A stretch of 64,000 nt of DNA from Buttiauxella izardii (GCF_003601925.1 NZ_QZWH01000003.1:62001-126000), one strand, 5' to 3'. Positions 1-8,794 are shown, counted from the stretch's first letter. The notes: generated from the letters alone by a model not told the origin. Numbers and translations are program-made.

Positions 1-415
1 CCTGGCGAGTCTCGATAATCCGGTTCATCTGCTGTTTCAATTGCGCGTCGAGTTTCGTCAGGCGACCGCGCATATTGCTGCTCTCACCCACTTCCTGAGC
101 GACGATTTTATCCAGCGCAACGCGGCCTTTTTCGACTCGAGCCAATGCGCCGTTGTTGATCCAAGGAAGATCGCTACGCAACGCTTGCTGATAGTTCACC
201 GCCAACTGGCGCTGCGTTGCGTTTAATGTGTGTGGCTTGCCGTTAAATTGCAGGCTGCCATCCGGGGCAATAACCAAATTGCCATTCTCGCCCACAACCT
301 GAACCGATTGCGGATTGATTACCACGTCATCGCGAGGAGTGACGCTGCATTTATAGTCGGCTTGCGCCTGCATCGCGGTGAGCAACAAAACGCCCATCAG
401 AGCCTTACGAATCAT
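1..415 (-). CDS. yggN: YggN-like DUF2884 periplasmic protein (3' part outside the window)
   Basis: The reading frame starts at an ATG at 415 and runs off the left edge, giving 138 codons of the N-terminal part. The first ~18 residues look like a signal peptide (MIRKALMGVLLLTAMQAQA), so the protein should be periplasmic. The following sequence (ADYKCSVTP..., then NATQRQLAVNYQQALRSD) resembles E. coli YggN, a DUF2884 protein of unknown function. Position next to yggL and trmB agrees with the E. coli order. A GGAG-like site (CAGGAG) lies just upstream of the start. The identification rests on recalled similarity and synteny; the biochemical role is unknown. Confidence 0.85.
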   Translation of the reverse strand, partial: MIRKALMGVLLLTAMQAQADYKCSVTPRDDVVINPQSVQVVGENGNLVIAPDGSLQFNGKPHTLNATQRQLAVNYQQALRSDLPWINNGALARVEKGRVALDKIVAQEVGESSNMRGRLTKLDAQLKQQMNRIIETRQ

Positions 416-443
416 AGCTACTCCTGAACATCTAAAAATTTAA

Positions 444-471
444 GAAAAAAAAGGCCGGTTTTCACCGACCT
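444..471 (-). terminator. Rho-independent terminator after trmB-yggL
   Basis: Read on the minus strand, AGGTCGG-tgaaaa-CCGGCCT forms a 7-bp stem (one G-T pair) followed by an eight-T run. It lies downstream of yggL and upstream of yggN and should end the trmB-yggL transcript. Confidence 0.8.
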
Positions 472-482
472 GATTATTCTGC

Positions 483-610
483 ATATACCCAAAGATTTCG
501 AGTTGCAGGAAGGCGGCGACGCAGTGAATCCCCAAGAGCTTACTTAAGTAGGTGACTGGGGTGAGCGAGGAAAGCCAACGCACGTGCAGCTTGAAAGATT
601 AGGGTATATA
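483..610. repeat. ERIC element (enterobacterial repetitive intergenic consensus)
   Basis: An imperfect palindrome of about 127 bp. It begins with ATATACCC and ends with GGGTATAT, and its centre contains GTGAATCCCC...CTTAC and GTGACTGGGGTGAGCG, the hallmarks of ERIC (the regions used for ERIC1R and ERIC2 primers). It abuts the yggL stop codon and ends just before the yggL-yggN terminator, so it would be transcribed in the 3' untranslated part of the trmB-yggL mRNA. Confidence 0.92.
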
Positions 611-937
611 TCAATCCCACCAGACATCAAACAGCTCGCTAGTGCGAACATCTTCAGCCTTGTGATCTTCAAGCCATTTGCGCACCAGAGCCTGATGCTC
701 TTCGGTGCATTTGCCGATTTCCTGCAGACAGATTAAGCCTTCCCAGGAAAGGTGGCCGCCGCCATCAAAAGCGAGGCCATTTTTATCGATAACTTCATCA
801 ATGAATTCATCAACGATTTTATCGATTTGTTCTTCGGAGGTGCCTTCCGGGAAACGCCATGCAACAGAGAACCCCACTTCCTGGAATTCGTCGATGTGCA
901 TTTTCTTACGCAAACGACGGCTACGATTAATTGCCAT
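611..937 (-). CDS. yggL: YggL, 50S ribosome-associated DUF469 protein
   Basis: 108-residue basic-to-acidic protein starting [18 protein letters not shown] and ending ELFDVWWD, colinear with E. coli YggL (108 aa), a DUF469 protein that associates with the 50S ribosomal subunit. The longer open frame begins at 967, but the ATG at 937 matches the family start. That ATG overlaps the trmB stop codon as TAATG, so the two genes are translationally coupled in one operon. No membrane segment or signal peptide is visible. Its cellular role is only partly understood. Confidence 0.92.
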   Translation of the reverse strand: MAINRSRRLRKKMHIDEFQEVGFSVAWRFPEGTSEEQIDKIVDEFIDEVIDKNGLAFDGGGHLSWEGLICLQEIGKCTEEHQALVRKWLEDHKAEDVRTSELFDVWWD

Positions 938-1656
938 TACTTTACCCTCTCGAACATTAAGTCCCATACGCCGTGACCAAGACGATGGCCACGTTGTTCA
1001 AATTTGGTCACCGGACGCGAATCCGGGCGTGGTACGTAGTCGTTACTCTCCGACTGGTTTTGATAACCGTCGATAGAGGACATCACTTCGAGCATGTGTT
1101 CCGCATAAGGTTCCCAATCGGTCGCCATATGGAACACACCTCCCAGTTTCAGTTTGCTTTTTACAAACTCGGCAAACGGCACCTGAACGATACGGCGCTT
1201 ATTATGACGCGCTTTGTGCCACGGATCAGGGAAAAAGAGCTGAACCATGGATAAAGAATTGTCAGGAACCATTTTTTGCAGCACTTCAACCGCGTCGTGA
1301 CACATCACGCGCAAGTTCTCAACGCCCTCTTCATGAGCGGTTGCCAGGCACGCGCCCACGCCTGGTGAGTGCACTTCAATGCCTAAAAAGTTCTGCTGTG
1401 GATTAGCTTTTGCCATTGCCACCAGCGACGTGCCCATACCAAAACCGATTTCCAGCGTGACTGGCGCTTCGCGGCCAAACAGCTCGGCAAAATCAACAGG
1501 CGCGTCTTGATATTCAACGCCCATCACCGGCCAATAGTTTTCCAGTGCGAATTCCTGGCCCTTAGTCAGGCGGCCCTGGCGGCGCACAAAACTACGAATC
1601 CGGCGCATTGCGCGGCCTTCTTCATTAAATTCCGGTGAGATGACGTCATTTTTCAT
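937..1656 (-). CDS. trmB: tRNA (guanine-N7-)-methyltransferase TrmB
   Basis: 239 residues, the same length as E. coli TrmB. It transfers a methyl group from S-adenosylmethionine to G46 in the variable loop of many tRNAs. The SAM-binding loop EIGFGMG is at residues 69-75, and the downstream [15 protein letters not shown] segment is the family signature for tRNA binding and catalysis. The ATG at 1656 ([10 protein letters not shown]) was chosen over the open-frame start at 1701 because it matches the family N-terminus. It is divergent from mutY and coupled to yggL downstream. Confidence 0.96.
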   Translation of the reverse strand: MKNDVISPEFNEEGRAMRRIRSFVRRQGRLTKGQEFALENYWPVMGVEYQDAPVDFAELFGREAPVTLEIGFGMGTSLVAMAKANPQQNFLGIEVHSPGVGACLATAHEEGVENLRVMCHDAVEVLQKMVPDNSLSMVQLFFPDPWHKARHNKRRIVQVPFAEFVKSKLKLGGVFHMATDWEPYAEHMLEVMSSIDGYQNQSESNDYVPRPDSRPVTKFEQRGHRLGHGVWDLMFERVK

Positions 1657-1807
1657 GGTGTTCAGGCTTTCGTTAGTGTTCGGGAAACGGGCATTATCCA
1701 AAGTTAATGGTGAGAAGCAAGCACCAGAAAGTTCCGGTTTACAGTACGGAGTCGTCTGTGCTGGAATCAGCCCCCTAATTTATATTTTTATCGGATGGCC
1801 AGGCACA

Positions 1808-2893
1808 ATGACACAAGCGCCGCAATTCTCCCACCAGGTTCTCGACTGGTATCAAAAATACGGCCGCAAAACACTGCCATGGCAACTCGAAAAAACGCCT
1901 TATAAAGTATGGCTGTCTGAGGTGATGTTGCAACAAACGCAGGTTGCGACCGTCATTCCTTACTTTGAGCGCTTTATGGAGCGCTTCCCGACAGTCACCG
2001 ATCTCGCCAATGCCCCACTCGACGAAGTGCTGCATTTGTGGACTGGCCTGGGTTATTACGCCCGCGCCCGTAACCTGCACAAAGCCGCGCAAATGGTGGC
2101 GAATCAGCACAACGGCGTGTTCCCGGAAACCTACGATGAAGTCGCCGCGCTGCCCGGCGTTGGGCGCTCTACCGCTGGCGCGATTCTTTCGCTCTCGCTT
2201 GGTAAGCATTTCCCGATTCTGGATGGCAACGTCAAACGCGTGCTGGCCCGTTGTTACGCGGTTTCCGGCTGGCCGGGTAAAAAAGACGTCGAGAAAAAAC
2301 TGTGGGACATCAGTGAGCAAGTCACGCCAGCAAAAGGGGTTAGCCAGTTTAACCAGGCGATGATGGATCTTGGGGCGATGGTTTGTACCCGCTCAAAGCC
2401 TAAATGCGAGCTGTGCCCGGTAAACAATATCTGTGTGGCTTATGCCAACAACAGTTGGGCGAGCTATCCGGGCAAGAAGCCGAAAGTGACAATCCCCGAG
2501 CGCACCGGCTATTTCCTGATGATGCAGCACCAGCAAAGCATTTTGCTTTCCCAACGTCCGAGCGCTGGCCTGTGGGGCGGTTTGTACTGTTTCCCACAAT
2601 TCACAACCGAAGAAGAGCTGCGCGAGTGGCTGGCACAACGCCAGATTCCCGCCGATAATCTCACGCAATTAAACGCCTTCCGCCATACATTCAGCCACTT
2701 CCATCTGGATATCGTGCCAATGTGGTTGCCAGTGCTTTCGTTTAGCGGGTGCATGGATGAAGGAACCGCTCTCTGGTATAACTTAGCGCAGCCACCGTCC
2801 GTAGGACTGGCCGCCCCTGTAGAGCGTTTGTTACAGCAATTACACGCCGAACCGGTTGTTCTCAAACTGGTAAAGGCCGTAGAAGAGGAATAA
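1808..2893 (+). CDS. mutY: Adenine DNA glycosylase MutY
   Basis: 361 residues (E. coli 350). It removes adenine mispaired with 8-oxoguanine or guanine in the GO repair pathway. Visible features: the N-terminal helix-hairpin-helix glycosylase domain with catalytic Glu38 (SEVMLQQTQ) and Asp139 (LDGNVKR); the GVGRSTAGA hairpin; a 4Fe-4S loop with Cys spacing C-x6-C-x2-C-x5-C; and a C-terminal Nudix-like domain ([21 protein letters not shown]) that reads 8-oxoG. The C-terminus is about ten residues longer than in E. coli ([16 protein letters not shown]). The start at 1808 fits the family; the open frame extends upstream into the divergent promoter region. First gene of mutY-yggX-mltC-nupG. Confidence 0.97.
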   Translation: MTQAPQFSHQVLDWYQKYGRKTLPWQLEKTPYKVWLSEVMLQQTQVATVIPYFERFMERFPTVTDLANAPLDEVLHLWTGLGYYARARNLHKAAQMVANQHNGVFPETYDEVAALPGVGRSTAGAILSLSLGKHFPILDGNVKRVLARCYAVSGWPGKKDVEKKLWDISEQVTPAKGVSQFNQAMMDLGAMVCTRSKPKCELCPVNNICVAYANNSWASYPGKKPKVTIPERTGYFLMMQHQQSILLSQRPSAGLWGGLYCFPQFTTEEELREWLAQRQIPADNLTQLNAFRHTFSHFHLDIVPMWLPVLSFSGCMDEGTALWYNLAQPPSVGLAAPVERLLQQLHAEPVVLKLVKAVEEE

Positions 2894-2895
2894 AG

Positions 2896-3168
2896 ATGAG
2901 CAGAACTATTTTTTGTACTTACCTGCAACGTGACGCAGAAGGCCAGGATTTCCAGTTGTATCCGGGTGAACTGGGCAAGCGCATTTATAACGAAATCTCT
3001 AAAGAAGCCTGGGCTTTGTGGCAGACCAAACAAACCATGCTGATTAACGAACGCAAAATGAGCATGATGAACCCGGAACATCGCAAAGAACTGGAAGCCG
3101 AAATGGTCAACTTCCTGTTTGAAGGCAAAGAAGTGCATATCGAAGGCTACACGCCGCCAGAAAAATAA
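2896..3168 (+). CDS. yggX: Fe(2+)-trafficking / oxidative-damage protection protein YggX
   Basis: 90-residue soluble protein starting [19 protein letters not shown], nearly colinear with E. coli YggX (91 aa). The family takes part in iron handling and protects Fe-S proteins from oxidation. The conserved Cys7 required in the family is present. Its ATG lies 2 bp after the mutY stop, and the mutY 3' end supplies the GAGGA ribosome site, so mutY and yggX are one operon. Pairing with MutY, an Fe-S DNA repair enzyme, fits an oxidative-damage theme. Confidence 0.95.
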   Translation: MSRTIFCTYLQRDAEGQDFQLYPGELGKRIYNEISKEAWALWQTKQTMLINERKMSMMNPEHRKELEAEMVNFLFEGKEVHIEGYTPPEK

Positions 3169-3228
3169 TAACGCAGGGGCCGCTGGCCCTTATGCAAACC
3201 ACATCAAGCACAACGCATACACGGAACG

Positions 3229-4305
3229 ATGAAAAAATTTCTCGCGCTAGCTCTGGTTGTCCCGTTGCTCATCTCATGTTCGAGCAAAAAAGAAGATTCC
3301 TATAACGAAGCGTTTGTTAAGGACACTAATGGTTTTGATATTTTGATGGGGCAGTTTGCTCATAACATCGAAAATATCTGGGGTATGAAGGAAGTATTGA
3401 TTGCGGGTCCAAAAGACTACGTAAAATATACCGACCAATACCTGACCCGCAGTCACATCAACTTTGACGACGGTACGATTACCATTGAAACCATTGCTGG
3501 CACCGATCCTGCCGCGCATCTGCGCCAGGCGATCATCACCACTTTGCTGATGGGCGACGATCCGGGTTCCATCGATCTTTATTCCGATGCCAACGACGTG
3601 CAGATCTCCAAAGAGCCGTTCCTGTATGGCCAGGTTATGGATAACACCGGGCAGCCGATTCGCTGGGAAGGCCGCGCATCCAAATTTGCGGATTACCTGC
3701 TGCAAACGCGCCTGAAAAGCCGCAGCACCGGGCTGAAGATCATCTACAGCGTGACGATCAACCTGGTGCCAAACCACCTGGATAAACGTGCGCATAAATA
3801 TCTCGGCATGGTGCGTAAAGCATCGAAGAAATACGGCGTGGATGAATCGCTGATTCTGGCGATCATGCAAACGGAATCGAGCTTCAACCCATACGCAGTC
3901 AGCCACGCGGATGCCCTGGGCCTGATGCAGGTTGTGCAACACAGCGCGGGCGTTGACGTATTTAAATCGCAGGGGAAATGGGGCAAGCCAAGCCGCAGCT
4001 TCTTGTTTGATCCAGAAAGCAATATCGACACCGGTACGGCTTACCTGGCGATTTTGCAAGACAGTTACCTGGCCGGCATTGATAACCCGACTTCGCGCCG
4101 TTACGCCGTCATCACGGCTTACAACGGCGGTGCAGGCAGCGTGCTGCGCGTGTTCAACAATGATAAGAACCGCGCGTATAACATTATCAACAGCATGACG
4201 CCGGGCGACGTGTATCAGACGCTGACCACGCGCCATCCATCTGCGGAATCACGCCATTACCTGTATAAGGTGAACACCGCGCAGAAGAGTTATCGCCGCC
4301 GGTAA
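3229..4305 (+). CDS. mltC: Membrane-bound lytic murein transglycosylase C
   Basis: 358-residue lipoprotein (E. coli 359). Residues 1-16 form a lipoprotein signal with lipobox LISC; Cys17 would be lipidated and the protein anchored to the outer membrane. The N-terminal DUF3393 part is followed by a C-terminal SLT domain with catalytic Glu216 in MQTESSFNP and the conserved ALGLMQ and AYNGG segments. The enzyme cleaves peptidoglycan glycan strands to give 1,6-anhydro-MurNAc ends. It follows yggX by 60 bp in the same direction. Confidence 0.96.
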   Translation: MKKFLALALVVPLLISCSSKKEDSYNEAFVKDTNGFDILMGQFAHNIENIWGMKEVLIAGPKDYVKYTDQYLTRSHINFDDGTITIETIAGTDPAAHLRQAIITTLLMGDDPGSIDLYSDANDVQISKEPFLYGQVMDNTGQPIRWEGRASKFADYLLQTRLKSRSTGLKIIYSVTINLVPNHLDKRAHKYLGMVRKASKKYGVDESLILAIMQTESSFNPYAVSHADALGLMQVVQHSAGVDVFKSQGKWGKPSRSFLFDPESNIDTGTAYLAILQDSYLAGIDNPTSRRYAVITAYNGGAGSVLRVFNNDKNRAYNIINSMTPGDVYQTLTTRHPSAESRHYLYKVNTAQKSYRRR

Positions 4306-4315
4306 TTCCTCTGTT

Positions 4316-4359
4316 TGTTGTATCTCCTGCTTTTCGTGTTTACGGCAGGAGATACAACA
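4316..4359. other. 15-bp hairpin after mltC
   Basis: TGTTGTATCTCCTGC pairs perfectly with GCAGGAGATACAACA across a 14-base loop. There is no T-run after it, so it is not a typical intrinsic terminator. It sits 10 bp after the mltC stop and may stabilise the 3' end of mRNA or reduce read-through into nupG. Confidence 0.6.
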
Positions 4360-4514
4360 CTCCCCCGCTTTCCCCCGCCGCAATTTGCAAAAAATGTAAC
4401 CGCCGTCACTATTCTCAAATGTAACCAGAAGATGTTTTCATTTATTTGCTGAATGTACCAAAAATCTATTCACGGCACTGCTAATGTTACGATTACAACA
4501 TATGGCGTCATATA

Positions 4515-4530
4515 TGTTAAAAAACTAACA
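4515..4530. promoter_or_regulatory. Candidate DeoR operator upstream of nupG
   Basis: TGTTAAAAAACTAACA is a 16-bp palindrome that matches the known DeoR operator form (TGTTAGAA-type half sites), 31 bp before the nupG ATG. In E. coli nupG is controlled by DeoR and CytR with CRP, so the site fits the gene. Binding is inferred. Confidence 0.6.
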
Positions 4531-4560
4531 TTTGCTATTAACCTCCGTGAGGATATTTTC

Positions 4561-5814
4561 ATGAACCTTAAGCTGCAGCTTAAAGTACTTTCGTTTCTGC
4601 AGTTCTGCTTGTGGGGAAGTTGGCTGACAACACTCGGCTCATACATGTTTGTCACCCTCAAGTTTGATGGAGCAGCCATTGGTGCTGTGTATAGTTCATT
4701 GGGTATTGCGGCGGTCTTTATGCCAACGCTACTCGGTATCATTGCGGACAAATGGATTAGTGCGCGCTGGCTCTACGCAGGTTGCCACGTGGTCGGGGCC
4801 ATCACCTTGTATTTCGCAGCCCAGGTCACGACACCGAGCGCGATGTTCATTGTGATTCTGCTCAACTCGCTGGCCTACATGCCAACGCTTGGGCTGGTGA
4901 ACACCATTTCTTACTATCGCCTGCAATCTGCGGGAATGGACATCGTCAGTGACTTCCCACCGATTCGTATCTGGGGAACGATTGGCTTTATCTTCGCGAT
5001 GTGGGGCGTGAGCTTCTCAGGCTTTGAACTGAGCCACATGCAGCTTTATATCGGCGCAACATTGTCTGTGGTGCTGGCGTTGTTCACGCTGACGCTGCCC
5101 CATATTCCGGTTGCCAACGCGCAGAAAAACCAGAGCTGGAGCTCAATGTTAGGGCTGGATGCCTTTGCGCTGTTCAAAAACAAACGCATGGCGATTTTCT
5201 TCATCTTCTCCATGCTGTTAGGTGCCGAGCTGCAAATTACCAATATGTTTGGTAATACCTTCCTGCACAGCTTTGACCAAAATCCACTGTTCGCCAGCAG
5301 CTTTATTGTCGAACATGCGTCGGTGTTGATGTCTATTTCGCAGATTTCTGAAACCGTCTTTATCCTGACAATTCCTTTCTTCCTGATTCGTTATGGCATC
5401 AAGAACGTGATGCTTATCAGTATCGTGGCGTGGATGCTGCGCTTCGGTCTGTTCGCCTTTGGCGACCCAACGCCGATGGGCACCGTGTTACTGGTGATGT
5501 CGATGATCGTTTACGGCTGCGCCTTCGACTTCTTCAACATCTCCGGTTCGGTGTTCGTTGAAAAAGAAGTGCGGCCAGAAATCCGTGCCAGCGCACAAGG
5601 CATGTTCCTGATGATGACCAACGGCTTTGGTTGCATCCTGGGCGGCATTGTTAGCGGCAAAGTGGTGGAGAACTTCACGACAGCGGGGATCACTGACTGG
5701 CAAAGCGTATGGCTGATTTTCGCGGGCTATTCACTGGTGCTGGCCTTCGCCTTCGTCGCACTGTTCAAATATAAACATGTCAGAACACCGGCAGCCATAC
5801 AGCCTGCGGTCTGA
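4561..5814 (+). CDS. nupG: Nucleoside:H+ symporter NupG
   Basis: 417 residues (E. coli 418), a major-facilitator-type inner-membrane permease that imports purine and pyrimidine nucleosides with protons. The sequence is dominated by about twelve hydrophobic segments and begins MNLKLQLKVLSFLQFCLWGSW as in E. coli. The open frame starts at 4453, but the ATG at 4561 is preceded by GTGAGGA and matches the family start. A DeoR-like operator lies immediately upstream. Convergent with speC, with a shared terminator. Confidence 0.96.
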   Translation: MNLKLQLKVLSFLQFCLWGSWLTTLGSYMFVTLKFDGAAIGAVYSSLGIAAVFMPTLLGIIADKWISARWLYAGCHVVGAITLYFAAQVTTPSAMFIVILLNSLAYMPTLGLVNTISYYRLQSAGMDIVSDFPPIRIWGTIGFIFAMWGVSFSGFELSHMQLYIGATLSVVLALFTLTLPHIPVANAQKNQSWSSMLGLDAFALFKNKRMAIFFIFSMLLGAELQITNMFGNTFLHSFDQNPLFASSFIVEHASVLMSISQISETVFILTIPFFLIRYGIKNVMLISIVAWMLRFGLFAFGDPTPMGTVLLVMSMIVYGCAFDFFNISGSVFVEKEVRPEIRASAQGMFLMMTNGFGCILGGIVSGKVVENFTTAGITDWQSVWLIFAGYSLVLAFAFVALFKYKHVRTPAAIQPAV

Positions 5815-5821
5815 TTAATAC

Positions 5822-5853
5822 AGCCCCGTTTCTCATCAGAAACGGGGCTTTTT
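5822..5853. terminator. Bidirectional terminator between nupG and speC
   Basis: AGCCCCGTTTCT and AGAAACGGGGCT form a perfect 12-bp stem with a 4-base loop followed by TTTTT on the plus strand. It lies 8 bp after nupG and 2 bp before the speC stop codon on the other strand. Confidence 0.9.
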
Positions 5854-5854
5854 A

Positions 5855-7993
5855 CTACGCCTTCACCATATAACCGTAAAGCCGCTTAATCCCGTCCGCA
5901 TCCGTTTCGCTGTACACGCCCTGTAATTCCGGCGAGAAGCCCGGCAGCAGATTCACGCCCTCTTCCAGCGCGAGGAAATAACGCAGCGCCGCACTTCCCC
6001 AGACTTCGCCCGGCACCACGCACAACACGCCCGGTGGGTACGGCAGCGCACCTTCCGCCGCAATACGCCCTTCCGACTGGCTCAAACGCACTAACTCCAC
6101 ATTGCCGCGAATAAACTCACTATTCGCATCCTGCGGGTTCATGGCAACCGCTGGCAGGCTGGCTTTGCGGAACATCGCTTTTTGCAGATCCTTAACTTCA
6201 AAACTGACGTAAAGATCGTGCATTTCCTGGCAAAGCTGGCGCAGCGTGTAGCCTTTGTAGCGTTGCGAATATTTCTGATAGATCGTCGGCAGCACGTCCA
6301 CCAGCGGCGTATCGTCTTCAATATGCTGTTCAAACTGCGCCAGCATCGCCACCAGATGCGCCATTTTCTCCGTGCTTTCCGCTGGGGTTAGCAAGAACAG
6401 AATCGAATTAAGATCCGATTTTTCAGGAACAATGCCGTTTTCACGCAGGTAATTTGCGAGGATCGCCGCAGGCACGCCAAATTCAGTGTACTGCCCGGTT
6501 TCAGGATCGATTCCCGGCGTCGTCAGCAGCAGTTTGCAAGGATCAACAAAGTATTCATCCTGCGCATAGCCTTCAAAACCGTGCCATTTTTCACCTGGTT
6601 CAAAGCTGAAGAAACGGCGCTCCTGCGCAATGGTGCTCGTTGGATGATCCTGCCACGGCCTGCCCGCGACCACTGGCGGAATAAACGGTTTGATCATCTT
6701 ACAGTTAGCGATGATCGCCTTACGCGCTTCGATGCCCTGCGCCACACATTCCGCCCACAAACGGCGGCCACTCTCCCCTTCATGGATTTTGGCATTCACA
6801 TCCAGTGCGGCAAATAACGGGTAGAACGGGCTGGTTGAGGCGTGCAGCATAAACGCATTATTCAGGCGCTTATGCGGGCAAAAACGCGCCTGGCCACGTA
6901 GATGGTTATCTTTCTTGTGGATCTGCGAAGTCTGCGAGAAACCAGCCTGCTGCTTATGAACCGACTGCGTAACGAATATGCCCGGATCGTTTTCATTCAG
7001 ATCCAACAGCAGCGGCGAACAATCCGCCATCATCGGAATGAATTGCTCGTAACCGACCCACGCGGAATCAAAAAGAATGTAATCGCAAAGATGGCCGATG
7101 TTATCCACTACCTGGCGGGCGTTATAAACCGTGCCGTCGTAGGTGCCGAGCTGAATAATCGCCAGGCGGAACGGGCGTTTTTCTTGCGCTCGTTCTGGAG
7201 CCACTTCTGCAATCTGCTCACGCAGATACTTTTCATCAAAACAGTGCGCGTCGATGCCACCAATAAAACCAAACGGATTACGAGCAGCCTCGAGATAAAC
7301 CGGCGTTGCCCCTGCCTGAATCAGGGCGCCGTGATGGTTTGATTTATGGTTATTGCGGTCGAACAAAACCAGATCGCCACGGGTCAGCAGCGCGTTGGTA
7401 ACGACTTTATTCGCCGCCGAGGTGCCGTTGAGAACGAAATAGGTTTTATCAGCATTAAACACTTTGGCCGCGAATTTCTGTGCATCTTTTGCCGAGCCTT
7501 CGTGAATCAGCAAATCGCCGAGTTTTACATCTGCATTGCACATATCGGCACGGAATAAATTCTCGCCGAAGAAATCATAAAACTGACGGCCCGCCGGATG
7601 CTTTTTGAAAAACTCACCATGTTGGTGGCCCGGACACGCGAACGTGCTGTTTTCCATCGCAACGTATTTTGTCAGCGTATCGAAGAACGGTGGTAGCAGG
7701 CTTTCTTCATAATCGACGGCGGCAGTTTCCAGCTCCAGATAATCCTGCGCTTTGCCGCTTATCAGCCCGCTAATCCCTTCTTGCTCGCCAGACCAGCTAT
7801 CCGCCGCTAAAAAAACAGGAATCGAAAAGCCCGTGCGTTTGAGTAACGCCAGAATACCGCTGCGGCTATCGGCCACAGAAACCACGACGGCGGCAATATC
7901 GGTAAAATCGGTGCTATCAAGCGTGACGACTTCACGATGTGTAGACAATGTGGCAACCACATCGTGGCTGGCAGCAATTTTCAAAGATTTCAT
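5855..7993 (-). CDS. speC: Ornithine decarboxylase, biosynthetic (SpeC)
   Basis: 712-residue PLP enzyme (E. coli SpeC 711) that converts L-ornithine to putrescine at the start of polyamine synthesis. Order of domains: N-terminal wing (residues 1-110), PLP-binding aminotransferase-like core with the Schiff-base Lys347 in SVHKQQAG, and a C-terminal domain. CPGHQHG and FDRNNHKSNHHG are conserved core motifs. The ATG at 7993 was preferred to an in-frame GTG at 7999 because E. coli SpeC starts MKS. The gene directly follows the nupG terminator and lies before tRNA-Phe as in E. coli. A strong hairpin sits in its likely 5' leader. Confidence 0.96.
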   Translation of the reverse strand: MKSLKIAASHDVVATLSTHREVVTLDSTDFTDIAAVVVSVADSRSGILALLKRTGFSIPVFLAADSWSGEQEGISGLISGKAQDYLELETAAVDYEESLLPPFFDTLTKYVAMENSTFACPGHQHGEFFKKHPAGRQFYDFFGENLFRADMCNADVKLGDLLIHEGSAKDAQKFAAKVFNADKTYFVLNGTSAANKVVTNALLTRGDLVLFDRNNHKSNHHGALIQAGATPVYLEAARNPFGFIGGIDAHCFDEKYLREQIAEVAPERAQEKRPFRLAIIQLGTYDGTVYNARQVVDNIGHLCDYILFDSAWVGYEQFIPMMADCSPLLLDLNENDPGIFVTQSVHKQQAGFSQTSQIHKKDNHLRGQARFCPHKRLNNAFMLHASTSPFYPLFAALDVNAKIHEGESGRRLWAECVAQGIEARKAIIANCKMIKPFIPPVVAGRPWQDHPTSTIAQERRFFSFEPGEKWHGFEGYAQDEYFVDPCKLLLTTPGIDPETGQYTEFGVPAAILANYLRENGIVPEKSDLNSILFLLTPAESTEKMAHLVAMLAQFEQHIEDDTPLVDVLPTIYQKYSQRYKGYTLRQLCQEMHDLYVSFEVKDLQKAMFRKASLPAVAMNPQDANSEFIRGNVELVRLSQSEGRIAAEGALPYPPGVLCVVPGEVWGSAALRYFLALEEGVNLLPGFSPELQGVYSETDADGIKRLYGYMVKA

Positions 7994-8390
7994 ATGCACA
8001 AATCCCAGAGGTCAAGGATGAGTGGGTGCCATGTGGCACAGCAAAGGGAGCATTCCCCGGCGAATGTGTCTTGAAGGTCTGAAGGATAATACCCACTCCG
8101 ACCGCCAGACATCAGTAAAACCAGGCATCACCTGATTTTACTGATGTCGTACAGTGAGCGTGCGCTGCCCTCACCGCATGGTGAGCGAGGGTCTTCGGAA
8201 TACTAGCGAGGGGTGAACGAGCGCCATCGAGAGATGTCGGTGAAAATTGACTGTAAACATCAATAAGCGCCCCGTTGCAGATGAGTGAAAAACCGCGCAA
8301 TCATGGCACCTTCTGCACCCTGGTTCAAGCCAGCGCTGCCACACAGAGCACATTATTCGTGCAAACGCACGGCTTATTCACACAAAAGCG
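7994..8390. other. Gene-free stretch with speC leader hairpins
   Basis: About 400 bp without a credible gene. It should hold the speC promoter and 5' untranslated region on the minus strand. It contains a strong hairpin at 8109-8147 (12-bp stem ACATCAGTAAAA / TTTTACTGATGT, with a further inner CAGG/CCTG) and a smaller one at 8170-8185 (CTCACC-gcat-GGTGAG). Short open frames here have no ribosome site or similarity that I recognise. Confidence 0.6.
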
Positions 8391-8419
8391 TTGACGCCAA
8401 ACGGCCTTTACGGTTTAAT
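8391..8419 (+). promoter_or_regulatory. Promoter of tRNA-Phe
   Basis: TTGACG at 8391-8396 and TTTAAT at 8414-8419 are separated by exactly 17 bp. They are followed by a GC-rich stretch (GCGCCCC) before the tRNA, typical of stringently controlled stable-RNA promoters. Confidence 0.85.
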
Positions 8420-8429
8420 GCGCCCCGTT

Positions 8430-8505
8430 GCCCGGATAGCTCAGTCGGTAGAGCAGGGGATTGAAAATCCCCGTGTCCTTGGTTCGATTCCGAGTCCGGG
8501 CACCA
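8430..8505 (+). tRNA. pheV: tRNA-Phe (GAA)
   Basis: 76 nt with encoded CCA end. The acceptor stem GCCCGGA pairs with TCCGGGC, the D arm has AGCTCAGTCGGTAGAGC, the anticodon stem-loop GGGGATTGAAAATCCCC carries GAA at 8463-8465, and the T arm has GGTTCGATTCC. It lies upstream of speC as pheV does in E. coli, a known integration hot spot for genomic islands. Here the 3' end and terminator recur downstream (8655 and about 10562). Confidence 0.97.
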
Positions 8506-8550
8506 CTATTTAAAGAAACCAGCCTAAGGGCTGGTTTTTTGCTTTCTGGG
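8490..8550 (+). repeat. Direct repeat R1: tRNA-Phe 3' end plus terminator
   Basis: The 61-bp unit from CCGAGTCCGGGCACCA to CTTTCTGGG is repeated almost exactly at 8655-8714 and in degenerate form at 10562-10617. R1 is the copy attached to the intact tRNA and probably represents the original integration target. Confidence 0.85.
8516..8540 (+). terminator. Terminator of tRNA-Phe
   Basis: AAACCAGCC and GGCTGGTTT form a 9-bp stem with a 4-base loop followed by a T-run, 10 bp after the CCA end. Confidence 0.88.
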
Positions 8551-8553
8551 ATT

Positions 8554-8663
8554 CGGACTCTCCATCGAACTTCGTTCGATTACTCGTCGCATCCATGCGA
8601 CTCGCCCTGCGGGTCAGCGCAAGCGCTGTTCAAAAACGTTCCCGACGTTTTTGTCCGAGTCCG
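8554..8663. other. Array of five short hairpins closed by an outer stem
   Basis: Five consecutive perfect hairpins occupy 8564-8653: ATCGAAC/GTTCGAT, GTCGCAT/ATGCGAC, CCC/GGG, CAGCGC/GCGCTG and CAAAAACGT/ACGTTTTTG, with loops of 2-5 bases. CGGACTC at 8554-8560 can pair with GAGTCCG at 8657-8663, which closes the whole set. The element lies exactly between repeat copies R1 and R2. Its function is unknown. Confidence 0.75.
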
Positions 8664-8714
8664 GGCACCACATTTAAAGAAACCAGCCTAAGGGCTGGTT
8701 TTTTGCTTTCTGGG
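8655..8714 (+). repeat. Direct repeat R2: second copy of tRNA-Phe 3' end plus terminator
   Basis: CCGAGTCCGGGCACCA followed by ATTTAAAGAAACCAGCC...GGCTGGTTTTTTGCTTTCTGGG, identical to R1 apart from a one-base indel after the CCA. Such duplication of a tRNA 3' end is the usual trace of tyrosine-recombinase integration (attL/attR). It carries its own copy of the terminator hairpin. Confidence 0.85.
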
Positions 8715-8794
8715 GTTTAGGTGGGTGCTTTGTTTCAAAACCTCACGATGAAACTAGTGTAAAACAGTGAACTGGAGTCAATATCTAAGCATCC

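Noticed and set aside
3274..4236. Long open frame of 320 codons on the minus strand
   Set aside because: It lies wholly opposite mltC, has no ribosome site and resembles no known protein; it is a mirror of mltC codon use.
8554..8663. Possible CRISPR array
   Set aside because: The hairpins differ from one another in sequence and there are no direct repeats with spacers, so this is not CRISPR.
8655..8670. Second tRNA gene
   Set aside because: Only the 3' 16 bases of tRNA-Phe are present; no D arm or anticodon arm precedes them.
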